A stretch of DNA of 64,000 bases from Kuschelorhynchus macadamiae (taxonomy: Eukaryota; Arthropoda; Insecta; Coleoptera; Curculionidae), in the NCBI GenBank assembly GCA_030620095.1, contig JAUTXW010002159.1, positions 248,001-312,000 on the forward strand, given 5' to 3'. The notes beneath the pieces are model-generated. The model saw only the letters and a program-made list of their open reading frames with translations. It was not told where the DNA came from and ran no database searches. Below, one piece after another: positions 1 through 13,268 of the stretch. Position numbers and translations under genes: made by a program. Positions within the stretch are counted from its first letter, which is position 1. Every line of letters begins with the position of its first letter.

Positions 1-1630
1 TGCGTGTTTCCCGAACTATGGAAAGTGGCACGTGTGTGCCCCATTTTGAAAACAGGTAAACCGAGTATAGTAACAAACTACAGACCTATTGCAATACTTT
101 CCAACTTTGCGAAGGCTCTGGAGATGGCTTTATGTGAACGCATTTTCCACCAAGTAAAAAATGTAATTCTAACTGAACAACATAGTTTTTACAAAGATCT
201 ACAGTAACAAACTTGGCTTGTTTTTCCCAATTTATATATCAAGCATTTCAAAATAAAAACCAAGTAGATACAATCTTTACAGACTTCTCCAAAGCCTTCG
301 ACAGGTTGGACCACAGCATGACACTTACAAAAATGCGAGCCATAGGTTTTGATGAAAACTTAATTTTGTTTTTTACATCTTACTTGTCAAATCATGAGCA
401 ATTTGTTGAATACTCTGGATATAGGTCTGATAAATTCATCGCTACAAGCGGAGCACCCCAAGGTAGTAATCTTGCCCCACTTGTTTTTTCAATATTTGTC
501 AATGATAACACAACAGGTATTACTAGCAGGAAATTGCTTTTCGCAGACGACTTCAAAATCTTTCGCGAAATTTCAGGACCCGAAGACTGCATTGCCCTCC
601 AGAACGACTTAAACATAATCGTAAAGTGGTGTGCTAACAATAAATTACCTTTAAATATCAGTAAGTGCAAACAAGTATCTTTCTCGCTAAAGCCATCTGA
701 TATTGACTTTTCCTATAAGATAAATGAGGCGCCCCTTGAGAAATGTGAGAGGGTTAAGGACTTGGGTGTATACATGGACAAAAAAATGTCCTTCTCACAA
801 CATATTCAGGAGACGACACAATCGGCGCTGAGAGCACTGGGATTTCTTATACGCTCTGCACAATCTTTTAATAATATTTCCTGTCTCAAAATACTTTTTA
901 ATTCTCTTGTAAAATCCAAACTCAATTATGCACCACTAATTTGGTCGCCAATTTATAAAATTCATATCGACAGGCTAGAATATGTGCAGAGGAGATTTCT
1001 TAAGTTCTTGTTCTTTAGGGTCGAGGGTCATTACCCAGAAAGGGGCTTCAACCATGATGTGTTACTAAACCAGTTCAGTGTTGCCACACTGGAAAATCAC
1101 AGAAAATGCTTATCTCTTATATTTTTGTTTAAACTAACAAACAACTTAATAAACTGCCCGGAATTACTTCAACAATTAAACTTCCACGTTCCAATATATA
1201 ACTCTAGAAATCCCAATTTTTTCTACATAAATGCTTCATATACTAACACCGGGAAAAAAGCTCCCTTATACCAAATCTGTAACAACTACAACATCAGCGC
1301 TCATAATACTAACCTGGATATTTTCAGTTTTAGTTACAAGGAATTTAGAAAGACAGTATTACATCTTACTCTGTGATGATGTTTTTTGCATTTGCTGTAT
1401 TTGTCTGTTATTCCCATATTAAGTGGTTGGATATTTATAAAAGTTTCGTTGTGTTGTATTTAGAATAATTAGAATTTACTATTATAATACTATACTTTTT
1501 TTATGTCCTTTTAAGTTTAGTGTCGTAAGTTTTGCAATACTCTATTTAAATTAATTAGTTAAATTGTCTTGCAATTGGGTGGTTTATCTGCCTGTAAGAT
1601 AATACTACGTAAATAAATAAATAAATAAAT
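1..1630 (+). mobile_element. Jockey-superfamily LINE, 5'-truncated, broken ORF2
   Basis: This is the reverse-transcriptase part of a non-LTR retrotransposon, cut by the window start. Reading runs 4-207 (fingers: VARVCPILKTGKPS, NYRPIAILSNF) and, after a frameshift near 207, 213-1376 (DFSKAFDRLDH, GAPQGSNLAPLVFSIF, the catalytic FADD box as LLFADDFKIF, then the thumb with ERVKDLGVYMD and RLEYVQRRFLKFL). The C-terminus ends at 1376, followed by about 235 nt of 3' UTR and a (TAAA)n tail at about 1612-1630. The tail marks the 3' end and plus orientation. The copy is inserted into an older minus-strand LINE that resumes at 1631. It is dead because of the frameshift. Gly to Ala in the GVPQG motif (GAPQG) is unusual but not necessarily inactivating. 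Confidence 0.9.
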
Positions 1631-4600
1631 ATGCCGGATTATATGGACATAATAGCTTTGGTATCCCAGATATACCTGCAGTTCTGCTTCAAAAATCCCA
1701 ACATTCTATGTGCTTTTAGCACAATGTTGTCAATATGTCTATTAAAGTTTATCTCTTCGTCAAATGTTACACCTAAATCGTTTATTGTGTCTACTGATTC
1801 CAAAATATCGCCTCCGATACAATAGTCAAATATTATTGAATCCTTACATCTACAAAAGCGCATGATTTTACATTTGGTAATATTAAGATTCAAAAAGTTT
1901 TCCTGACACCAGTTAACTAAATTGTCAAGATCTAATTGAACGGAAACACAGTCTTCATAACTATTGACAACACTAAAGAATTTAAGGTCATCTACATACA
2001 AAAAACATCTTCATTTTTTAAAAACAGAGACGGCGCTATTTACAAATAATAAAAATAGTATAGGTCCCAAAAGAGAGCCCTGTGGAACGGACTCTAAGTA
2101 GCACAGAGACCAATAGAACAAAGCTTTTTGAGTAGGAGACCATGATGAATACTGTCAAAGGCCTTTGATATGTCTGTGTAAATGACATCAACCTGGTATC
2201 CCTTTTCTATGTTGACACCCAAGAATTTATGGTAGATTGCCCGATTTGTTGTTGTGGACCTGCCTTGGAAAAAACCATGTTGCTCTGGTACAATGTAATT
2301 TCTGTAAGTTTGAAACAATTGATCCGCTATTATTGCTTCAAATACTTGTGCAACAATCGATATCAAAGATATCCCTCTATAGTTCCTAATATCACCTTTT
2401 GATCCAGATTTAAAAACAGGAAATAATGTTGACCATTTCCAAACAGTCGGAAATTTTCCTGAATTAAAGAACTGTTGAAATATCTGATACAAAGGAGCAT
2501 TTAAAGTATTGGAACACCTTTTATAGAATATTGGAGGTATACCATCAGGTCCAGTGGTTTTATTTATAACTAGGTATGCTACCTTATTTTCAACTTCTAT
2601 GGGTGTAAAAACATGTTAAAGAAGTTGTCCAGAACCTCAGAATTGTCTTCAAATTGATGAGAAGGGGCGTAATATGAAAAACAAGATTCGAAATGGTTGG
2701 CAAAAGCATTAACAATATCCTCAGGAGTTTCAACTGATATACCATTGAACTCAAGGACCCTTGGAATACCATTATTCTTACGTAAAGTGTTGACATATGA
2801 CCAAAAGTATTTGATATTCGTAGGAATCATTTGTTCTGTATTTGATACGTAGATTAGATAGCATAACTCTATTAGGTATTTTGTTTCTCGTCTCACTTTT
2901 GAATACGCTAAATTGCATACTAAATTTATATAAAGTTTGTTTTTGTAATTTAGTTTCTTTAGTTCCTTGCTGTACCACTTAGGATATTTGTTACCCGATA
3001 TTTTCTTCTGGGGTACATATTTTTCAATGGCGTTGTTAACAATATCATAGAACTTGTTCAAGTTCATTTATTGGTGCAAGTGTACCACAGGTATTTACAC
3101 AAGTCAAAAAGTTAGGACAAAAGAAAAAAAATTAACATTACAATAGGTCCTTAAAAAAAAGTGATACTAAACTTAATAAAATAACATTACAATAGATTAA
3201 AACAATTATTAAAAATACAGTACAGTTTATAGCCCCATATATCTGCTCCTATACAAATGTGAAATTTAAGAACTAGTCAATGGAATAAAATGCATTTTTA
3301 ATCAAAATTTGTTTTATTACATTTTTAAACCTTGAGAGGGGTAATTGAATGTAGCTGGTAGGTAGCTTGTTATATATCTTAACAGCCAGAAACCCTGGAC
3401 CACTCTGACATCTTGTCAAGCGCTGGTATATGGGAACCAATTTGTTCACACTTCTGGTTTCATAGTTATGAGTATCTCAGTGCACCCTATAGTGATCCCT
3501 ATTTCGCCACCCCCACAGCAGGTTCTCAAGAATGTACACTGATGGTAAGGTGAGTATACCCATATTTGAGAATACGTGTTTGCAGTCATCCCTGTAGCTC
3601 AACTTGCCCAGTATTCTGATCGCCCTCCTCTGTAATGCAATCTTTTCATTTGGGGGGCATGACCCCATGCCAAAATAGCATATGTGGACACAGAGTGAAA
3701 GAGGCCAAAATAAGCGGTTCTCAGGGCACTGGTGGAGGTACAACCAGCAAGACAACGAACAGCGAGAGTAGTGTTGATGTCCATAGACTAAAACTCCAAT
3801 CTATGCTACTGAAATAATCGTTAATCTGGGCAAAGTCTGCTTTATCAAACATATGTACCTTAACGTTGGTCTTATTATATAAATATAGTGCAGACTTGGT
3901 ACAAAAAGTGGCTTCCAATGGAGGGTGATGCATATCAAGAACACTTAGTGGACTGGCACACTTGAAAACGTTGATGTGATCAAAGAAATCGTGAAATACT
4001 AGATCTAGAAATCGATTGTTAAAATTCGCGTTTGGGTTTACTTGCTGAAGCTCTAAGTAATAGACGTGGTTGACAAATACTTCGCCAGGGCCAGATCTAA
4101 TATTTGCTGGAACCAGGTGTCCGTCTTCATTCTCCTATTTTATCTTAGGCCAGTTAAAGTCTCTACATAGGAGAAACATGGCTTTTTCATTCAAGTTCTT
4201 AATCGTTCAATAGTGTCGACAAGATCCTGGTATAATTCAATGCTGGAGTTAGGTGGAAGATATACAGATCCCAATATCACGGTTTCACAGTCCAATTTGA
4301 GAGATACCCACAGGTCTTTATAAAGGTTGTCGGAGCTTCCATTCAGCAGTTTCGCAGACACTTTTGAGTCGACCGCTATTAATGTGCCTCCACCTCTTTG
4401 ACAGTTCGTACTTTTATAATCTCTATCACAGCGAAATACTTGATAGCACGAGGAAAAAACTTCAGAGTCTGATATATCATTAGAGAGCCAAGTTTCCGTC
4501 AAGACAACAATGTCATAGTCAGAATTATTAGCTGCTAAGGAAAATTGTATGGTCTTAGTACGAGAAGCTCTCTAACGTTTTGATAGTAAAGCTTGAATTT

Positions 4601-4920
4601 AGACGTAGGCGATTTGCTCTATTCTTGGACAATTTAATTGGGTTATTTATTGACAGAGGATCAGTTAAAGGAGTATTTTTTGTTTCAATGTTCCTCATTT
4701 TAGAGCAGATGTATTTTATTAATTGACATTTATCGTAGTAACATAGTTCGCCGTTCAGACTAATCAGCTCTGAAAGAATAACATGTGCTTTGATTGCTTC
4801 CACGAGAATTACATTTGTATTTTTACAACTTTCCAGAAGCATTTGAGCAGTTTCAGATTCAAGGGACTTACCCCTAATAGCATTTGTAGATCCCCAGAAT
4901 AGAATAAGGTAGTCGTCCTA
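1631..4920 (-). mobile_element. Older LINE (ORF1 esterase tail, endonuclease, reverse transcriptase), split by two later LINEs
   Basis: Read on the minus strand from 4920 downward. At 4917-4590 there is a DDYLILFWGSTNAIRGK segment that resembles the SGNH esterase domain found in ORF1 of some insect LINEs (tentative). At about 4590-3810 comes an APE-type endonuclease (KLYYQNVREL start, LTETWLSND, RGGGTLIAV, SVYLPPNSS, a decayed DFNWP box, LDLVFHDFFDH, HHPPLEATF). After a nested insertion (about 3090-3800) the linker continues at 3067-2597 (YVPQKKISG, GIPRVLEFNG, VNAFANHFES), then reverse transcriptase at 2492-2094 (RNYRGISLIS, DISKAFDSIHH) and 2001-1639 (YVDD box, INDLGVTFDEEI). A deletion around 2050-2095 damages the VPQGSLLGPILF region. 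The 3' part is cut at 1630 by the plus-strand LINE. Several frameshifts make it a pseudogene copy. Confidence 0.82.
3090..3800 (-). mobile_element. Nested LINE 3' fragment (thumb and 3' UTR)
   Basis: On the minus strand, 3784-3477 encodes the end of a different Jockey-type ORF2: INTTLAVRCLAG, STYAILAWGHAPQM, then in another frame KIALQRRAIRILGKLSYRDDC, NMGILTLPSVYILENLL. It is followed by an AT-rich stretch (about 3300-3090). It interrupts the older LINE between the endonuclease end (ADFAQINDYFSSIDW, near 3800) and the linker (near 3100, VNTCGTLAPINE), both of which are recognisable in other LINEs of this window as adjacent sequence. Exact ends and a target duplication were not resolved. Confidence 0.75.
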
Positions 4921-5150
4921 TTTATTACTCATCCTAAAAAACATTAGGCATTCAGTAATAAATAAACATGGAACTGCGAGTATTCTCAGGTCTCTAAAAG
5001 CATTACTGCAGTCATCTCTAAATTTCAATCCTGCTAGTAATCTAATAGCCTTCCTCTGCAAACCAAATACACGCTGAGCCCCAAGTGCATGACCCACACC
5101 AGGATTCAATATGAGAGGCGAGAATGATAAATCTGCAAAATAGGAAACGA
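4918..5150 (-). pseudogene. LINE reverse-transcriptase C-terminal fragment
   Basis: A 63-codon minus-strand reading (5109-4918) gives GAQRVFGLQRKAIRLLAG, LKFRDDCSNAFRDLRILAVP, CLFITECLMFF. This is the typical thumb/C-terminal stretch of Jockey-type ORF2 (compare LQRRAIRILGKLSYRDDC at 3600). It is an isolated fragment abutting the 5' edge of the older minus-strand LINE. No start or catalytic core remains. Confidence 0.7.
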
Positions 5151-6839
5151 CGATTTACTTAGTCTTCGAGCCAATTAAAGTGTCAGTGTGCAGACCCCAA
5201 TGCTCTCATTGTAAAAATGACCCTGTTCGGCAGTGAAATTTCCCCAGATCTGAGGAAAAAATAAACTCTGTAGGGAAAAATGAATTTTTTTTTGGAATCT
5301 AGGGAAATTTTTAGAAAACGTTAAGCTGGGATAATTTTTTTAATTTAAATCAATATCAACAGTTTTTTTAAAAGACAAAAACATACAAAATGATTTTGCA
5401 TTTAGTAATTTACTTTTAAGAAGCTGCCATCTATGTTTAACACAACAAAGTTTGTGTTTTCGCAATGGGAATAACTAACAGTATAAATAGATTCCTTTCA
5501 GTTCGGTCAATAATATGGCATGTCAAGAGTCTGTAATTCCCCGGTTTAGTACTTGAATGTTCACATAAATGGTTCCGGGAAATATAGCTGCAGGGAGAAA
5601 TGCAGAATTTTGTTTTAGTTTATTTTATATATTTCAATTTCAATTTATTATCAAACAGTTTTAACAATATATTATATTATAATATCTATTCCCTAATTGC
5701 TTACAATATTAAATACTATCCTAATGGGACCTAGGTGTGGAAACATCTGTTTGTGCCCATATGTTCCTGAAAATGCGTTGTGTAACTCGACCAAGGGTTT
5801 GTAATTGGTTTCTAGGCTGCAATTTAACAAAGGTATGTCATTTTTATTTGGGGATATTTCACCTATTAGGCTATAGGCTAACAAAATATGATATTTTAAT
5901 TATCTATCAAACACGAATAAACATATAAAGATCATAAAACAAACGTTTTGTTTTTTGAAGAATTTTAGGGAAATTAACGTTTTTGTGGAGAAATTATAGG
6001 GAATTTTGGAAATGAAAGATTTAGGGAAATTCTAGGGAATTTTTGGAGATCTTGCTAGGGAAATTTAAATTTTTGACCTGGCAACACTGCTCTCTCTCTC
6101 CCGCTCTGCATTTGAGACGCTCAAAGGACTAGAGATGGCAAAAGCTAGTCTTTTTATTGAGTCAAGTCAGTCGAGTCAGCAGCATTAAATGAATCGTGTC
6201 ACTGACTGGAGACGTTTATCGGAGCGGAGTTCAGGGCATACCTGCGATTTCTTGCTTGCCGCGAGCAACGGCGCCGGCGTTCTGCTGATGATTCGCTGGA
6301 TGCGCAGTGAATCACTCGCATTTACAGATATCAACTTGGTTTGCATGCGGACGGATAAGTTATTTTTGCTCCTAACCAGCAGATGACGCATTTTGATGAA
6401 CATTTCTGGAATTTTATTCATGTTTGGTTAATGGTTATTAGATTATTAAGGCTAGTAATTCCCCGGATTCTGAATGCTGCGTAGATGTGTTTAGTTGATA
6501 TGATATTTTAATCATTTGGTATTATTTGCAATTATTAATAGAGTGCCCTTGGATAATATTTTGAAAATTAAAAGTTAACTTAAGTTATAGGTTATATTTG
6601 CTTATGTAAATTATAAATACTTAGATAAATATATTTTGTTGTGTTCTAATCGTTATTATATTTTATTTATAATGTATTAATTTTATTTTATTATTATCTG
6701 AAAGTCTGGAGTGCAAGTATGAATTATAATCATTAATAATCGATTTATTGATTAGTATCCAAATAATTTTTTTCTAGTATTAGGAATAAAAAATAAAACC
6801 CCTTCCGTCTATCAGTTATGTAAAAATATTGACAATTAA
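5151..6839. other. No gene seen; AT-rich spacer with possible decayed DNA transposon
   Basis: No credible coding sequence. Stretches with repeated gggaaatt/agggaatttt words occur at 5225-5330 and 5940-6070, the latter ending in a ctggcaacactg sequence of the kind found at ends of insect DNA transposons. This hints at a decayed nonautonomous element of roughly 0.8 kb, but matching inverted ends were not convincing. A short, more GC-rich patch at about 6190-6390 has overlapping open frames on both strands and no recognisable protein. Confidence 0.4.
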
Positions 6840-7290
6840 ATAATTTTGAATTCATCCGGGACCGACTGCCAGGCATGAAACAAAGAACGGTTCACAGATT
6901 GTTCCACTGTACAAGAGTAACGAGAGCTGAAACAGGAGTCAGAGAGTGTACGTCGTAAGTGAAAAGTAGTGACCCTAGTATCGAGTCCTGGGGCACCCCT
7001 ACTGCCCTTCCGCTGACTCTGCATGGTCAGCCCTTACATATTGTAGTCTGTTTTTAAGATACGACTCGATGAGCTTCCTGAGAAGAATTGAATGATCAAC
7101 ACCATTGAGAGATCACAAGAAACTACAGTGTTATAATCTAGATTATTTAAACTATTTAATAACTCAGCAACCAGGCACTCTATTCCTTGAATAGTACTTT
7201 TATTCCTGCGAAAGCCATATTGACAGTTGCTAAGGTGTTGCCCTCAAAAAAGTTATCACTTGGTTTGCCATACACTTCTAAAATATTTGA
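6840..7290 (-). pseudogene. Reverse-transcriptase remnant of a LINE
   Basis: Minus-strand reading from about 7240 gives CQYGFRRNKSTIQGIECLV, then DYNTVVSCDLSNGVDHSIL with a deletion in the KAFD box, LLRKLIESYLKNRLQYVRAD, and AVGVPQDSILGSLLF (GVPQGS with Gly to Asp). Order and spacing match fingers and palm of a Jockey-type reverse transcriptase, with two internal deletions and frameshifts. The catalytic aspartates of the xxDD box are not recoverable. The sequence between 6960 and 6840 no longer reads as reverse transcriptase. Confidence 0.72.
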
Positions 7291-7309
7291 GACAATTAGT
7301 AGTAATGAA

Positions 7310-7365
7310 ATCGAACCGATTCTATATTAAGACAAGAATTTTTTTAACAAAATCTATACTTTTAA
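7310..7365 (+). repeat. SINE-tail-like dispersed repeat, copy 1
   Basis: The stretch around 7322-7362 (TATATTAAGACAAG followed by an A/T run and ACAAAATCTATAC) matches stretches at 15008-15049 (same strand), 15466-15508 and 16165-16235 (opposite strand). It is the 3' part of a dispersed repeat whose most complete copy, at 16165-16390, has a tRNA-like head. Confidence 0.5.
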
Positions 7366-7671
7366 TTGAATCCCCTCATTAGATTAGTTGAAATTTGTCA
7401 AAAGTGCAGTCATTTACACGATTTCTTATTTAGCGTGAATCGACTTCTCGACTTTATAAGCTATTGCTCCTTCCACGCTAGCCTGAAGGATACGGATTCA
7501 ACATGACGTAACAAAATGGCGGTGTGTATTATTATAAAAATTACTTATTGAATTTATTTTAAATTAGGTATGCCCAAAAATCAAGTGTAGTATAGGTAGA
7601 AACTGGTAAAATATTGGTAGGAATTCAATATAGTCTAAAGAAATGGCGACGAATAAAAATGCTTTAAGACA

Positions 7672-9496
<1,825 letters not shown>

Positions 9497-9506
9497 ATAT
9501 ATATAT

Positions 9507-9560
<54 letters not shown>
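9497..9560. repeat. (TA)n microsatellite, about 64 bp
   Basis: A TA run with one AG interruption near 9508, directly following the LINE's TAAA tail. Together with 7673-7769 it brackets the LINE. Confidence 0.95.
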
Positions 9561-9562
<2 letters not shown>

Positions 9563-11354
9563 TTATAAAATCGAAAAAGAATCTTCATTTTGGAGCCTAC
9601 TAGCAACAAGCAACTATGAATCAGTCTATCAACTAATGATTAAAAAAAAACAGTTTATTAGAAAGGCAAGCCATACTAATGTGTATGGAAATATATAATT
9701 AGCAACACAATTACAAACTGTGCTTTTTAAAATTTTTTTTTTAATTAAAGCCTTCATGTTTTCTCTAATATACATTCTTAATGTTATTTAACTCAAGGTC
9801 TATTAATGGCAAGAAGGGCGACAAATTCAAGTTCCTAATACTTTTTTATATGGAATTCAAAAACTACAAGGAAGATTTCCCTAGATATACTTATCAAGTA
9901 TTTTCAATTACTAAGAAAGGTAAAACTGAAGCAACTGATTTTTGAAACAGATTTATCAGTTGCTGTAAAATCATGTTTAGGTTGATAAACCTTCTGAGAG
10001 AGAACCCTCAGGATCATATATCAACAAATCATTTAAGAAACTTATTTCTATTTGGGACTCTATTTGTGCAATTAGGTATATTCTCAGGCATTTGAGAAAT
10101 ATTCAGGATTTTTTAAAACACATTGTCCTTATACATTTTATTTAACAACTAGTAAAATCGCAATAATACAGTATATCTTTTACATAGATGAAGATAACAG
10201 TTAATCATTTGCACAGATTTTTTTAATATTGATATTTACTTAAAAGAGGAAAATATACAATGTTTCAAAAGTAGTAAGAAAAATATTCCAAGGGGTGATT
10301 CCTTGACCTTCAACATAAGTTTTATATTCGATCCACATCTCTTATGCATAAAAACTATAAAAGTAACATATATAGGTAATATGGAACACCGAAACTGACA
10401 AACACATAATATTAATTTACCAATTCCAACTTTCACTCAAATTAAAAATTCAATTTTCCACAAAATCAAGAAGATCTTTAATCACCTAACTTGAAGTATT
10501 CAGAGTGAAGAATAAGGCTTACTATAGTACTGACAATTGTTTTGATGATAATTTTAGTTAGTTTTATTATTTTAATAGTTTAGTTGTTTTTATTATTCTT
10601 TTGTTGTTTGTTAATTTATATACTTAGATAATATTTAATCTTTTCCCGACTTATACACTTTTTATTGCTTGATATTAGTAGATTAACTAAATATAAGCTT
10701 TATTTTAAGTTATATTGTTTATATTTGCAATTTATTATTTATATTTTTTAATTTTTGGTCAAATTAGTATACTGCTATATCAATGAGAATTTGTTCTTTG
10801 AAGATAATAAAGCAAATTTGAATTTAAAAAAGAGTTCCAATAAATGTATTCTTTAAATAACATAATTTCAAGATATTCAGTGCTGTGCTTAAAATGTTCA
10901 AAGTATCCATGTTTCTTAAAATAATATTTTTAGAATGTTTCAATTTTAATTGAAATTGATCATATTTTCTAAGTAGAAAAAAAGGGAGTTTTTTCTAACA
11001 GGGTGATAAAAAACCTATTTGTTTAATTCCCGTTTTAGAGCTGTTAAGGATCTGATTAAAAGAACTTAAAAAATCATATTTGAAGTTATTTTGACCACTG
11101 AGCAGTTTGGAACAATATTTTTTAGTAATTTCTTGTTTTATTATCGGCCAAGGCAACACCTCCTGAAATATTTTACTTTAGTTATGAAATATCCTGTATA
11201 AAAGAAAAATATTACAGTTCTTATAAAGATGGAGAATTTCTTTAAAAAAATCTAAAATGAATTATTTTATTTACAATTATTAAATTAAAGCAAATTCTTT
11301 GGCCAAAGTTCTGATATAATTTATATATGTAAAAAAGAAACTTTTATAAGACAA
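9561..11354. other. Intergenic, no gene seen; 3' flank of PIG-M
   Basis: AT-rich, with no open frame that resembles a protein family. A TTTATT at about 11267-11272 is AATAAA on the minus strand and is a plausible poly(A) signal for PIG-M, which stops at 11355. The rest holds A- and T-rich runs and no recognised repeat. Confidence 0.55.
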
Positions 11355-13013
11355 CTATTTTTCGAGCTTATTGTTTTCTTTAGAGTGTTCACGTTCCTGA
11401 ATATATTTATATTTGTGAAACGCATCACAAGGAGCAAGACCGTCATGTTTTTTGATCACACCCATAGGAAGTATAAAGTTTTTGATAAGCCGTCCCAAAA
11501 TACCAATATGAGCACAGAAAAGTGACACTCCCTGAATCCAGATATGAAAAAATGTATCCTCTCCTTGAAATTCCAAAAGATATGCAGGTAACAACCAGGC
11601 AGCTTGGGCCAAGAACCATATGAGTATCATTATCACCACAGATACTTTGGATAACTTTATTTGCCAAATACACAACGGTAACAATCCCATAATCCACACA
11701 AAATATTGGGAAGTTATTACCTTGTTGAACACCACGAAAACTATTGTTTGCACCAGCACACCAAAATTCAACGAGAACTTGTTCAAACCATAGCGGAAAG
11801 AGAAATTCAAAATTAAAACAATCGGGGGAAGATTGATCAAAATGGGAAGCCAAAGATTGCTGGTATACCAAACGGTCATTTTGACAAAAGCCATGAGATA
11901 CTGAAGGTAGAAATATAAAGAAAAGTTGTGCCTGAAATCAACCCTAACAAAGTGGTAAATTAGAGACTCATATAAAAATGTATATCCATATAAATAATAA
12001 AAGAAACCTGTGATAGTTAGTAATGAGCCTACAGTTCCAGCTACAAGCATGGCTTGGTCTGAGTTTGGCAATAAGTACCACCAAAATTTCGTTTTAAACA
12101 ACTTCAATTGCTGTTTGTTTGGGTCTGATATCTTATTTGCCTGGACTATCTTATTTTTCTTGCTCTTTTTTCCACTCTTAACTGCCTTCCGCCCTGGCAG
12201 AGGAGAGCTTTTAGGAGCTTCAAAATAGTATGCATAGTTGCTATAATGCATGTAGAACAGCAAACTATAGATAACGGGATAGATCCGGAAATGAACAGAC
12301 AAGCCGTGAAACAAACCAACTACAAATGGATGACAACTCGATTGTATTAAATACAGAGTTAAAATAACTAAAAGGCAAGCAACGGAATCAGAATTTCCTC
12401 TTGTTGAGATGGCTAACGTCATGGGATTATACAACCAGCACAACATCGCCCTGTGAGCCCAATAGATAGCTGTTTCTACTTTAACATTACATTTGGTTGG
12501 CATAGTTTTATTTTTCTTGCTTTTTATGGTCTTTTTATTTTCATTGACAGTTAGAGGAGCTTTTTTGGAAGTGAAACTTTCATACCTGCTCATCCAATCG
12601 AACACATTCAAATAGACTAAACGGCGAATGAAATATGCGACGATAAGATCAAATTCGCAAAAAATAATTTTTCCAAAAAGTGAATGAAAATATATATTCG
12701 GCGTTAACAATATGGCAATCAAAGGTGAATAACGGAAGGTGTGTCTTTTATAAGGAGACTGACCATTTACAACATGTCTGGCAGCATCAGTGAAAACTTT
12801 GTAATCTATATCAGTGTAAGAAACTTCAAAGTGATTATCATGAAAGACCCCATAAGCTACTAACGAAAGCCTAATTATCGACGCTAGAATGATATGAGTC
12901 ACCATATCTGCTTCTACAAATTTTGTAATCATGTTTTTGAGCAAATTTTTTATGGCCTCTAAGAATTTATGTTCAAATTCCTTAGGCCTTTTGGCCTCTG
13001 ACTTTTTAAGCAT
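11355..13013 (-). CDS. PIGM: GPI mannosyltransferase 1 (PIG-M), intronless
   Basis: PIG-M is the catalytic subunit that adds the first mannose, from dolichol-phosphate-mannose, to the glycosylphosphatidylinositol precursor in the ER lumen. The 552-residue protein shows the family hallmark near the N-terminus: YGVFHDNHFEVSY, then TDIDYKVFTDAARH (residues 67-80) with the DXD-type DID at 68-70, and YKRHTFRYSPLIAILLTPN. It is followed by many hydrophobic segments typical of this multi-span GT-C enzyme, including WIMGLLPL and SQYFVW near the C-terminal part. It is longer than the usual 420-450 residues because of two lysine-rich loop insertions (about residues 150-175 and 262-300). It is uninterrupted by introns. 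The ATG at 13013 lies 55 nt after the stop of the upstream NDUFAF8-like frame, so it is likely co-transcribed. An AATAAA overlaps the sequence just before its ATG. Confidence 0.95.
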   Translation of the reverse strand: MLKKSEAKRPKEFEHKFLEAIKNLLKNMITKFVEADMVTHIILASIIRLSLVAYGVFHDNHFEVSYTDIDYKVFTDAARHVVNGQSPYKRHTFRYSPLIAILLTPNIYFHSLFGKIIFCEFDLIVAYFIRRLVYLNVFDWMSRYESFTSKKAPLTVNENKKTIKSKKNKTMPTKCNVKVETAIYWAHRAMLCWLYNPMTLAISTRGNSDSVACLLVILTLYLIQSSCHPFVVGLFHGLSVHFRIYPVIYSLLFYMHYSNYAYYFEAPKSSPLPGRKAVKSGKKSKKNKIVQANKISDPNKQQLKLFKTKFWWYLLPNSDQAMLVAGTVGSLLTITGFFYYLYGYTFLYESLIYHFVRVDFRHNFSLYFYLQYLMAFVKMTVWYTSNLWLPILINLPPIVLILNFSFRYGLNKFSLNFGVLVQTIVFVVFNKVITSQYFVWIMGLLPLCIWQIKLSKVSVVIMILIWFLAQAAWLLPAYLLEFQGEDTFFHIWIQGVSLFCAHIGILGRLIKNFILPMGVIKKHDGLAPCDAFHKYKYIQEREHSKENNKLEK

Positions 13014-13068
13014 TTTTTTATTAGACTAAATGTAACTATTAGCATCAACTACTGATACAAATCACACT

Positions 13069-13266
13069 TCAAATCCTTGTTTTTAAACTGACAGCAGTTT
13101 TTCTTAGACAGTCCTTAAAGCCTTGAAATTCAACAATACAGTTGTCTTTACCAAGATTGTCTTGTTTCAAAACACATGATGCGTATACGCTAGCTTCTTT
13201 GCTGCACTTGGCAAAAATCGCAGGATACTGCCTGAAGCGCTGCTTAGCTCTGGTTACAGATTCCAT
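13069..13266 (-). CDS. NDUFAF8: Twin-CX9C protein, NDUFAF8-like complex I assembly factor
   Basis: This 65-residue protein has exact twin CX9C motifs: C21-x9-C31 and C43-x9-C53, the pattern of small proteins imported and oxidised by the MIA40 pathway in the mitochondrial intermembrane space. The context RFRQYPAIFAKCSKEASVYA, SCVLKQ, KDNCIVEFQGFKDC fits NDUFAF8 (known in vertebrates as a complex I assembly factor working with NDUFAF5), including the aromatic-Pro before the first Cys, EA..Y..CV and C..EF..F..C. The assignment is by motif pattern only; another small CX9C protein is possible. Its ATG at 13266 is 2 nt after the TAA of the upstream 68-codon frame, so it has no promoter of its own. 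Confidence 0.78.
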   Translation of the reverse strand: MESVTRAKQRFRQYPAIFAKCSKEASVYASCVLKQDNLGKDNCIVEFQGFKDCLRKTAVSLKTRI

Positions 13267-13268
13267 GT

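Noticed and set aside
5215..6080. A complete MITE or LTR element defined by gggaaattt repeats
   Set aside because: The two ends do not form convincing inverted or direct repeats and no target duplication was found.
6185..6421. Overlapping open frames on both strands in a GC-richer patch
   Set aside because: No family resemblance, no splice or promoter context, and both strands are open, as expected by chance in such composition.
11443..11871. 142-codon minus-strand frame inside PIG-M
   Set aside because: It is an out-of-frame shadow of the PIG-M coding sequence.
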